A stretch of 64,000 nucleotides of DNA from assembly GCA_964589175.1 (NCBI GenBank), contig CAZPRY010000022.1, forward strand, positions 3,429-67,428, read 5' to 3'. This document shows, one piece after another, positions 34,676 through 41,743 of this stretch. Made by a program: the position numbers and the translations under genes. Every line of letters starts with the position of its first letter. Positions within the stretch are counted from its first letter, which is position 1. This DNA comes from CAZPRY01 sp964589175. Its GTDB lineage: Bacteria; Fidelibacterota; UBA2242. The notes under the pieces are model-generated. The model did no database searches. It saw only the letters and a list, made by a program, of their open reading frames with translations, and was not told the DNA's origin.

Positions 34676-35668
34676 ATGAGAACATATTTAATTCTTTCGA
34701 TCCTTGTCTTTTTACTTACGCAATCCTGCGCGAAAAAGGGGGCGTCCATGGCTGAGGCGGACGCAAAGTATTTTATCCATCCGCGCCAGGTGGAACTCGA
34801 GATTACTTACCATCTCGAGGGCATTCGGGCCGATTCGTCGGGATGCGTTTTTATGAAGGAATTCTCCGAGGAGAATGTCTCCTGGCCGATGGAAAAAGCA
34901 TCGGACGAGCCGCTGCTACTGCTCTATGCCGGGCGAATGCGGGATTACCCGAATCAGCGCAATGTCGTCCATATCTCCGTCGAGCCGGCCCCCGATCAGA
35001 CGGTTTCTAAAGACATCGACGGCAATGTCATCGACTTCTGGGATCTCTCGCAAAAAGCCTGCGATGGAGGCGACATCGTCGTCACGCGCCGGGTCCGCTT
35101 TACGGCCTATGAAACCGCCTTCGTCGTCGATCCCGCCAAAGTCGGCGCCTATGATCAGGACGATCCGGTCTATCGTTATTATACGCGCACGCAGGAATTC
35201 GCGGAACTGACGCCCGACGTGATCGCGCTGGCGCGGGAGATTGTCGGCGACGAGAGTAATCCCTATCTTCAGGCGCGGGCGATCTACGATTGGTGCGTCA
35301 ACGAGATCGATTACGTCTACCCGCCGGATCGCGGTCTGCGCTATTGCCTGCCGCGCCGCACGGGCGATTGCGGGTCGTACAGCCTGATTTTCATGAGNNN
35401 NNNNNNNNNNNNNNNNNNNNNNNNNNNNNNNNNNNNNNNNNNNNNNNNNNNNNNNNNNNNNNNNNNNNNNNNNNNNNNNNNNNNNNNNNNNNNNNNNGGC
35501 ACTTCGATTCAGCTTTATCCCGCGCCGCCCTGGAACCGATGGGGGCTGGCCGATGCAAACCGCAATCCGATTTTCTTCCAGACCGCCGCGACGGTCTACG
35601 CCAACCTGCAGATCGAGAGGCAGTATGTGACGGTTGAAATCATTCAGGGCGAAGATGTGCTGTGGTAA
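34676..35668 (+). CDS. transglutaminase-like lipoprotein, interrupted by assembly gap
   Basis: A lipoprotein with lipid Cys after LTQS. An N-terminal beta domain leads to a transglutaminase/protease-like core with AIYDWCVNEIDYVYPP and the catalytic Cys in RTGDCGSYS. The catalytic His and Asp should follow within about 60 residues, exactly where 100 N stand. After the gap the protein resumes with GTSIQLYPAPPWNRWG and ends with EDVLW. Since the family needs about 90 residues between the Cys and this tail, the real gap is likely longer than 100 bp and the frame across it is not established. The ATG at 34676 gives the lipoprotein leader; an upstream TTG is possible. Confidence 0.7.
   Translation: MRTYLILSILVFLLTQSCAKKGASMAEADAKYFIHPRQVELEITYHLEGIRADSSGCVFMKEFSEENVSWPMEKASDEPLLLLYAGRMRDYPNQRNVVHISVEPAPDQTVSKDIDGNVIDFWDLSQKACDGGDIVVTRRVRFTAYETAFVVDPAKVGAYDQDDPVYRYYTRTQEFAELTPDVIALAREIVGDESNPYLQARAIYDWCVNEIDYVYPPDRGLRYCLPRRTGDCGSYSLIFMXXXXXXXXXXXXXXXXXXXXXXXXXXXXXXXXXXGTSIQLYPAPPWNRWGLADANRNPIFFQTAATVYANLQIERQYVTVEIIQGEDVLW
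35398..35497. other. assembly gap (100 N)
   Basis: Exactly 100 unknown bases, a common placeholder length for a scaffold join of unknown size. It removes the second half of the transglutaminase active site. Confidence 0.98.
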
Positions 35669-35699
35669 GCGCCGGCTTGACGGCGAAATTCCGAACCCA

Positions 35700-35946
35700 T
35701 AACCGCAGAGTTCGCTGAGGGCGCGGAAAAACCAGCCGCGGATTTTTAGCCACAGATTGACACAGATGAACACAGATTTTAAAGATGTTTAACCATAAAG
35801 ACGCTAAGGTTTTCGCCCGCCTGACCGGACGGGCAGGCAAAGTTCGCCAGCAATAATCGATGTATGTACATTCATTATCTTAGTTTCTCCTTTGCACCCT
35901 TTGAGCATTCTTTGCGCTCTTGGCAGTTAAATCTTTTTCTTTTACA
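35700..35946 (+). repeat. dispersed repeat, copy A
   Basis: Shares long blocks in the same order and orientation with 39328-39580: CTGAGGGCGCGGAAAAACCA, GCCGCGGATTTTTGCCACAG-like, CACAGATGAACACAGAT, GACACTAAGG-like, TTCGCCCGCCTGACC, GACGGGCAGGCAAAG-like and GTTAAATCTTTTTCTTTTAC. Similar CACAGATGAACACAGAT elements are scattered in many candidate-phylum genomes. It covers most of the gene-free stretch 35669-36181. Confidence 0.88.
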
Positions 35947-35972
35947 AGCCCCCGGAGCATTTTCCGGATTCA

Positions 35973-36020
35973 CCAATAAACCAATAAACTAATAAACGAA
36001 TAAACCAATAAACGAATAAA
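35973..36020 (+). repeat. short 8-bp tandem repeat
   Basis: Six copies of YAATAAAC-type octamers (CAATAAAC, CAATAAAC, TAATAAAC, GAATAAAC, CAATAAAC, GAATAAAC), directly after the dispersed repeat. A simple slippage-prone tract. Confidence 0.85.
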
Positions 36021-36181
36021 CCATTACACCATCGCAGATGTTAAAGCACCCTGCTCTCACAAATGAAAGCCTGCGGTTTATGCAGTCCAATTGCGTTTCA
36101 GCCGTCAGCCTTTTTACGCAATCATCAATCACAAATCAGGAATCTGCTTTCCTAAAAATATAAAATATGATTATCTGTTTT

Positions 36182-36799
36182 TCAAATCGGACTGTGAATA
36201 TAATCTGAAGGATTCCATGTTGTTTCAAGTAACTCGCGGATATTTCTAATAAGAGCACTTCTCTTTTTGATAGGATCGCCTGTCCCAGGGATAGACGCGC
36301 GACTCTTCTTGATAGGATCGCCTGTCTCTAAGATAGACGCGCGACTCTTTTTGATAGGATCACCTGTCCCCGAGATAGGTGCGCGACTCTTCTTGATAGG
36401 ATCACCTTTTCCCGAGATAGGTGCGTGACTCTTTTTGATAAGATCGCCTGTCTCCGGGACGGGTGCGCGATTCTTCTTGATAGGATCGCCAGTCTCCGAG
36501 GTAGGCGCGCGACTCTTCTTGATAGGATCACCTGTCTCTGAGATAGGTGCGCGACTCTTTTTGATAGAATCACCTGTCTCCGGGATAGACGTGCGAATCT
36601 TCTTGATGGGATCACCTGTCTCCGGGATAGGTGCGCGACTCTTTTTGATAGGATCGCCTGTCTCTGAGATAAGTGCGCGACTCTTCTTGATAGGATTGCC
36701 TGACTCTGAGATAGACGTGCGACTCTTTTTGATAGGATCACCTGTCTCTGAGATAGGTGCGCGACTCTTTTTAGCAGGATTTCTTATTTCGGCAATCAA
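36182..36799 (-). CDS. possible repetitive basic protein over the 42-bp array (uncertain)
   Basis: A 205-codon frame is open across the whole array and encodes twelve 14-residue units of the type SETGDPIKKSRAPI, with a unique C-terminal tail (RELLETTWNPSDYIH). Many differences between units fall at third positions (GGT/GGC, AAA/AAG), which would fit selection on protein. The start is a TTG without ribosome site, no domain is recognised, and a plus-strand frame is also nearly open because the period is a multiple of three. It could be a real Lys/Arg-rich repeat protein or an accident of the array. Confidence 0.3.
   Translation of the reverse strand: MIAEIRNPAKKSRAPISETGDPIKKSRTSISESGNPIKKSRALISETGDPIKKSRAPIPETGDPIKKIRTSIPETGDSIKKSRAPISETGDPIKKSRAPTSETGDPIKKNRAPVPETGDLIKKSHAPISGKGDPIKKSRAPISGTGDPIKKSRASILETGDPIKKSRASIPGTGDPIKKRSALIRNIRELLETTWNPSDYIHSPI
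36261..36764. repeat. 42-bp tandem array, 12 copies, built from two 21-bp halves
   Basis: Twelve units of exactly 42 bp with no indels. Each unit splits into two 21-bp halves that share GATAGG at the same place (CTCTTTTTGATAGG... and GTCTCTGAGATAGG...). The seventh to ninth bases alternate TTT/TTC through most of the array, so neighbouring units were probably copied as 84-bp pairs. A degenerate unit follows to about 36806. No spacer variation of the CRISPR kind is present. Confidence 0.95.
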
Positions 36800-37098
36800 T
36801 GATCGAGTATCTTTTATGGAAACCTGTTTTTAATATTTGATTTCGTTGTATTTTGTCGATTATTGCCATTTATAATTCAGTAATAAATTCAAGATTATTC
36901 GGCTTCGTTTTTAGTCTGATTTTGATTATTTCTGATTATTATTTGCTTTAGCGGGCAAGCGTGAGCCACGCCGAATTTCGGAGCGTTGTTCTTTTATCAT
37001 TTCTCAAATCTTCCATATAATCATCAAACTTCAAATCCATGCAACCGCCCAAGGCGTTGACTCAAAGCGATGATTAGGCATTTTCTTTTGTCTCTCAT
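36800..37098. other. AT-rich intergenic stretch, nothing recognised
   Basis: Contains several TGATTATT-like words and no supported gene, promoter or RNA. It separates the 42-bp array from the end of the HEPN-like gene. Confidence 0.4.
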
Positions 37099-37722
37099 TT
37101 ACATATATAATTTTTCAGTGATCATTTTTATAGAATTTCTAACTATTACATCTCTAAAATCTTTGATCGTAATGCTTATACTGACAAATGAGTAAGGCCG
37201 AAGTTTTTCCACTTTTGGTACTAGATTTATAACATGATTACAACCTTGGCTAAAATGAAATCTCCAATAACGTCCTTCATGAACCACATCACAACGAATT
37301 TGATATAACAATTCAATTATTTCATCAAAATGAAGTGATTTATCATATTTATATGTAAATCCTTTGGTAAGAAGATCTCGGTCGTTTTCTGATGTCCAGT
37401 TATTAAAAAAATCATAAACATAGGATTTAGATTCCTTTGTTTTCCTTGACCCCATATCTCTATATAATTTTGCAATAGTTTCGGTGCAAATTATATAAAA
37501 TAACAGTTTCATTGCATCTGTATCGTAATCAGTTCCCTTCATTATATCACCAGCAGTAATTAATCGCTGAGTCTGATGCATCATAACTTTTGCTTTATTA
37601 ACTGAACCATCCAATATCTCACAGGAATTAACAAAGTGAAGTAAATCATCCTCAGATTTAAAATATGGTGAATAAAATTTAATGCACTTATTCATGATTA
37701 TTCTTAGATCGGTATGATTCAA
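37099..37722 (-). CDS. HEPN-like domain protein, second gene of AT-rich pair
   Basis: A 207-residue helical protein. Near the C-terminus LLYQIRCDVVHEGRYW carries R-x4-H (RCDVVH), the motif of HEPN ribonuclease-type domains. Such domains are common in toxin-antitoxin, abortive infection and RNA-defence systems, but some HEPN proteins are inactive. The TTG at 37722 overlaps the stop of the upstream gene (ATTGA), suggesting coupling; an ATG at 37695 is the alternative. The gene is much more AT-rich than the surrounding chromosome. Its location in a repeat-rich island beside a TPR-like gene suggests an accessory module. Confidence 0.65.
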   Translation of the reverse strand: MNHTDLRIIMNKCIKFYSPYFKSEDDLLHFVNSCEILDGSVNKAKVMMHQTQRLITAGDIMKGTDYDTDAMKLLFYIICTETIAKLYRDMGSRKTKESKSYVYDFFNNWTSENDRDLLTKGFTYKYDKSLHFDEIIELLYQIRCDVVHEGRYWRFHFSQGCNHVINLVPKVEKLRPYSFVSISITIKDFRDVIVRNSIKMITEKLYM

Positions 37723-38348
37723 TAATCAAAAGAGTTTTTATCAATTTTTTTCATTTTTTTATTACAACGTTCAATTCTATTAGACCAATCTCCTGCCCAT
37801 CCTTGAATATCAGCCTGCTTTAATAATTTGATTGCCTCTTGATAGCAACCAATTTTTTCTAGAATAATCGATAATTGCTTATATCCTCTATGAGCAGGAA
37901 GTGGTGAATTGCGATATTCTTTTTTAAATGCCTTCTTAGCATCTGGTGCTAAATCTATCTGCTTACGGCAGGCATCTATAGTTTTATCCATATATTCAGA
38001 TATATTTCGATCTTTATAATACGTCATAATCATTTGATTATATAAAAAATAAACATCTAACACAGGCGCATTAGTAGAAAATTCCAAAGCTTTATTCAGA
38101 ATTCTATGTGCTATATTTCGATCCTCTGGTTTAATAAACCAACATGCAAGTGTACCCAATAATCCAATAACTGTTTCATTAGTGAAACTAATATCTCCTG
38201 ACGTCAGTGAATTATCTGAGTTGTTAATTTTTGTCTTAATATAATTTCTTTCATCTTCATTGAATTCATCAAGCCACCAGTTTTCCAATCCAAAATATCC
38301 AATTAAACCTTTTACTTTGAGATGTTGCTCAAATCTAATTTCTCCCAC
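37719..38348 (-). CDS. TPR-like helical protein, first gene of AT-rich pair
   Basis: A 209-residue soluble protein without signal peptide. The N-terminal segment has YFGLENWWLDEFNEDERNYI; the rest is alpha-helical, with a tetratricopeptide-like end (RGYKQLSIILEKIGCYQEAI and IKLLKQADIQGW). I do not recognise a named family. The GTG start has AAGGAGA about eight bases upstream; an overlapping ATG two bases before is out of frame. It is directly followed by the HEPN-like gene, with overlapping stop and start. AT-rich codons differ from neighbours and suggest horizontal transfer. Confidence 0.65.
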   Translation of the reverse strand: MGEIRFEQHLKVKGLIGYFGLENWWLDEFNEDERNYIKTKINNSDNSLTSGDISFTNETVIGLLGTLACWFIKPEDRNIAHRILNKALEFSTNAPVLDVYFLYNQMIMTYYKDRNISEYMDKTIDACRKQIDLAPDAKKAFKKEYRNSPLPAHRGYKQLSIILEKIGCYQEAIKLLKQADIQGWAGDWSNRIERCNKKMKKIDKNSFDY

Positions 38349-38770
38349 ATTAAATTCTCCTTATATTATGCCCAATATATGTATTAGACGCCTTGTTTAT
38401 CCCCGGTATTTTTCCTATTAGTATGAAAAATTTCATGTATATAGGAAACATTCCCTGCTAATATGAAAGATTTATTTCTGTTTTCTAATTTCATCTGTTC
38501 CATGTTAATTATTCTTCAAATCATTGTCAACTATTCTTTCAGTCAGCCCAAGAGTCTGCACGATATCAAATTTCAATTCCCATATTTTTTCCGTTTTATG
38601 GGTCGTCATGTCAGAATATCATCAACCGGAATCCGAACGCCCAGGCCGCGCCGCTGGTCATTTACCTGAGTCATTCGGATACCCTTAGCCCTTATACCTT
38701 ATTTCCTTGAGCCATTTGCCGTCAGCCCTTTGCCTTTTCTCCTGTCTCGTTTGTCCGTCCCTGCCCTTCA
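38349..38770. other. AT-rich gene-free region upstream of the TPR gene
   Basis: Likely holds the promoter of the TPR/HEPN pair. TATTAGTATGAAA and TGCTAATATGAAA occur about 50 bp apart (38416 and 38457) as imperfect direct repeats, a possible regulator site. No gene is supported. Confidence 0.35.
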
Positions 38771-39045
38771 TTCAAATGTCCGTATCAATCATTTATTTCT
38801 TTGTAGGGGTCATCCGAAAGTTTGTATGAATCGCATTATTCTTTGTAGCACTCATTCGATTTTTTGTATTAGTTACTTTTTCTTTTATAGCAATGGTTCG
38901 AAAGTTAGTAGCAGTCAATTATTTCTTTGTAGTACTCATCCGAAAGTTTGTATGAATCATATTTTTCTCTGTAGCATTCATTCGAAATTCTGTAGCGGTC
39001 ATTTTTTTCTTTGTAGCGGTCCTTTGAATGTTTGTGCGGGTCGTA
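38771..39045. repeat. diverged 42-bp tandem array with 21-bp half units
   Basis: About six 42-bp units, each with TTTCTTTGTAG-NNNN-TCATYCGAAAG-TTTGTA. The two halves of a unit align over TTTGTA and a closing TCAT-like end, so the basic period is 21 bp. Copies are strongly diverged, more than in the 36.3 kb array. The plus-strand frame would give 14-residue units with regularly spaced Cys (LCSTHPKVC), but no start or ribosome site supports a gene. Confidence 0.85.
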
Positions 39046-39327
39046 GGATTTTTAGGCTAAGAAGGACTGGTTTCCGTCGATAACACCCCGCTTATACTCG
39101 TCAAATCTGCGTGTTAGCAATGGCGCGAATTCAAGAAAATAACCGCTGAGGAAAGAGGACGGAAAACGGAAAACGGAAAACCGAAGAAAAAGAACAAAAG
39201 ACAGATTTTACCCTCATTCACCATGAGCCGTTTGCCGGCCGGGCTTTCCTTATGCCGGCGGCATGTTTCAACATGACGCGATCTGTTCCACCCGTGACCG
39301 GTGATCAGAGGGAATTCAAGAAAAAAC

Positions 39328-39580
39328 CACTGAGGGCGCGGAAAAACCAGCCGCGGATTTTTGCCACAGATGAACACAGATAAACACAGATTTCTAAAAC
39401 ATTAACCGCTCCGCAGGAGTCCCTTTGGGACAAAGACACTAAGGTATTCGCCCGCCTGACCGAACGGGCAGGCAAAGAACGCTAAGAATATTTGTGTATT
39501 TACTTTCATGTCTTTATTTCACCTTTGCGCTCTTGGGGACTTCTTTGCGTCCTTGGCGGTTAAATCTTTTTCTTTTACAT
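39328..39580 (+). repeat. dispersed repeat, copy B
   Basis: Direct repeat of 35700-35946, with an extra insert ACCGCTCCGCAGGAG in its centre. The two copies bracket the TPR/HEPN pair and two of the tandem arrays. The adjoining stretch 39046-39327 holds a further partial fragment (ACCGCTGAGG at 39142) and no gene. Confidence 0.88.
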
Positions 39581-39678
39581 AGCCAAAGAGACCGCAGAGA
39601 AAACCCCTTTTTGAGGATAGGATGTTAGAACTTTGATTGACACAGTTCTTTGTACAGATCCGAGGACAGATCTCCGTT

Positions 39679-39888
39679 GATCGTTTCCGTACCTCCGTTG
39701 ATCGTTTCGGTATCTCCGTTGATCATTTCGGTATCTCCGCTGATCGTTTCGGTATCTCCGCTGATCGTTTCGGTATCTCCGCTGATCGTTTCAGTATCTC
39801 CGCTGATCGTTTCGGTACCTCCGTTGATCGTTTCGGTATCTCCGCTGATCATTTCGGTATCTCCGTTGATCGTTTCGGTATCTCCGCA
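39679..39888. repeat. 21-bp tandem array, 10 copies
   Basis: Ten units of exactly 21 bp of the form GATCRTTTC-GGTAYC-TCCGYT, with a degenerate eleventh copy (GGTCACTTCGG) after it. Variation is limited to a few fixed sites. The minus strand has a 127-codon frame across it (39625-40008) giving heptads GDTETIS/GDTETIN; I treat this as a repeat rather than a proven gene. The region to 40122 holds only the start of the next gene's leader. Confidence 0.95.
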
Positions 39889-40122
39889 GGTCACTTCGGT
39901 TTGTCGATGGTGTTTTCCTGCTTCCTGTCTTCGTCCGGTTTTAAAAAGAAATCTTTGCGCCCTTTGCTTCCTTTGTCTCGAAGAGACCCCCACGGGGCGA
40001 GAGTACATCCCGGGCTACATTATTTCCTCACCATTGCGGATATTATTTTCTATCTTTGTTCACAGTGAGAGGATTATGGCAGATTCCAAAGAATTATTGA
40101 CGAGAGATAGAGGGAGGCGAGT

Positions 40123-41541
40123 ATGAAGGGCTGGATCAAAAAACTACTGCTGGCGCTATTAATTTTTGTTATCGTCCTGGTCGGTTTTGTCGGACTGCAA
40201 TTATCGAAAATCGGTCCGGCGGCAACCGGCTATACGGCCAAGATGATCTGTTCGGCGATTTTTGTCGTGGGACAGACGCCCGGCGAGGCTTACCAGGATT
40301 TCCCGGACAACCCGATCAAGCCGCTCCTGAAGATTAAGGTCGACAAAGAGAATCGAACGGTCACGGCTTCGCTGGCCGGCCTGTGCCCTCGAAAAGCCGT
40401 CTTTCGCGAAGGCTACGGCGCGACCCTGGTTTCCGCCAAAGGATTTTTACAGGACTTGCCGCCTTTCCCGCAGGACGATTTCGAGGCGAATATCGATGCG
40501 GAAAAGCTGCTCTGGCCGCAGGGCGAACTGGTTTCCCCGGAGCCGCTCCCGGAGGGCGTCATTGCGGAGAAATTGCAGCAAGCCCTCGACAATGCCTTTT
40601 CCGAACCCAACCCGGAAACCCCGCGCCGCACGCGCGCCGTTGTTATCCTGAAAGGCGAACGCATCGTCGCCGAGCGCTACGGTTTCGGTTTTACGAAGGA
40701 TACGCCGCTGCTGGGCTGGTCGATGACCAAGAGCATCGTCAACGCGCTGGTTGGAATATTGGTCGGCCAGGGCAAACTGGACATCTATTCACCGGCCCCG
40801 GTTCCGGAATGGAGTTCGCCGGACGATCCGCGGCACGCCATCACCACCGATCAGCTACTGCGCATGAGCAGCGGTTTGGAATTCCTGGAGGATTACGGCG
40901 ACCTGGCTGGCGACGCGATCCAGATGTTGTACGTCGCCGACTGTGCAGCGGCGCTCGCCGCCAATAAGCCGCTGGTCGATGCGCCGGACAGTGTGTGGCA
41001 TTATTCGAGCGGTACGGCCAACATCGTGGCCCGCATTGTACGGGAGACGCTGGGAGGAGCGCCGGAGGACTACCTGGCCTTTCCGCAACGCAATTTATTT
41101 GCTCCGCTGGGGATGCGCGGAGCGCTGCTGGAACCCGATCCGTCCGGGATATTTGTCGGTTCTTCCTTCACATATGCCACGGCCCGCGACTGGGCGCGCT
41201 TCGGCCTGTTCTATCTGCAGGACGGTGTCTGGAACGGAAAACGCGTTCTGCCCGAAGGCTGGGTGACGTATTCACGGACGCCGACGCCCAGGGCGCCGCA
41301 GGGCAAATACGGGGCCTTCTTTCGCATGAATGCGGGTATCGGCGGCGATCCGGCCACGCAGCCCTGGCCCGAATTGCCGGCGGATATGTACTATGCCCAC
41401 GGCCACGACGGGCAGGATGTGATCATCATCCCGTCGCGCGACCTGGTTATCGTGCGGCTCGGGTTGAGCCAGAAAAAGGGCGCCTGGGATATCGGCACGT
41501 TTGTCGGGGAAGTACTGGAGGCTTTTCCGGTAGAGCGATAG
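40123..41541 (+). CDS. serine hydrolase, beta-lactamase/class C family
   Basis: A 472-residue protein with an N-terminal membrane anchor (LLLALLIFVIVLVGFVGLQL), so the catalytic domain faces the periplasm. The SxxK nucleophile motif is SMTK (200-203), the Y-x-S tyrosine is YSS (294-296), and the third motif region is HGHDGQ (426-431). This fits the broad class C beta-lactamase/esterase/6-aminohexanoate hydrolase family (COG1680), which covers esterases, peptidases and amidases. A GGGAGG ribosome site precedes the ATG. The substrate is not predictable, and a resistance role should not be assumed. Confidence 0.87.
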   Translation: MKGWIKKLLLALLIFVIVLVGFVGLQLSKIGPAATGYTAKMICSAIFVVGQTPGEAYQDFPDNPIKPLLKIKVDKENRTVTASLAGLCPRKAVFREGYGATLVSAKGFLQDLPPFPQDDFEANIDAEKLLWPQGELVSPEPLPEGVIAEKLQQALDNAFSEPNPETPRRTRAVVILKGERIVAERYGFGFTKDTPLLGWSMTKSIVNALVGILVGQGKLDIYSPAPVPEWSSPDDPRHAITTDQLLRMSSGLEFLEDYGDLAGDAIQMLYVADCAAALAANKPLVDAPDSVWHYSSGTANIVARIVRETLGGAPEDYLAFPQRNLFAPLGMRGALLEPDPSGIFVGSSFTYATARDWARFGLFYLQDGVWNGKRVLPEGWVTYSRTPTPRAPQGKYGAFFRMNAGIGGDPATQPWPELPADMYYAHGHDGQDVIIIPSRDLVIVRLGLSQKKGAWDIGTFVGEVLEAFPVER

Positions 41542-41743
41542 ATTTCATCTGCGGTGCTTGGTGTTCGGGCAATCGATCAGGAAGAGTGCCCGGGCGGCTG
41601 CGCGATCATCGGAAACCAGTTGGTGGACAAACTGGCTATGCTTAATTCCAGCGCTTTTACAGAACTATCAGATCGCTGCGAGTACCACAATGATATCCGG
41701 CATACAGGCAAGACACAGGCAGTAAGGAATTGCTACGCTGCTT

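Noticed and set aside
36435..36833. Plus-strand frame over the 42-bp array with heptads ending in Ile
   Set aside because: It is interrupted by a TGA earlier in the array and has no ribosome site; the open frame follows from the period being a multiple of three.
38730..39083. Cys-rich plus-strand frame over the diverged 42-bp array
   Set aside because: No start context or flanking domain; regular Cys spacing reflects the repeat.
36261..39888. Possible CRISPR arrays at the tandem repeats
   Set aside because: Units are directly adjacent with no unique spacers, and no cas gene is nearby.
39625..40008. Minus-strand frame of GDTETIS heptads
   Set aside because: Start region is repeat-flanked low-quality sequence without a ribosome site; kept only as a repeat.
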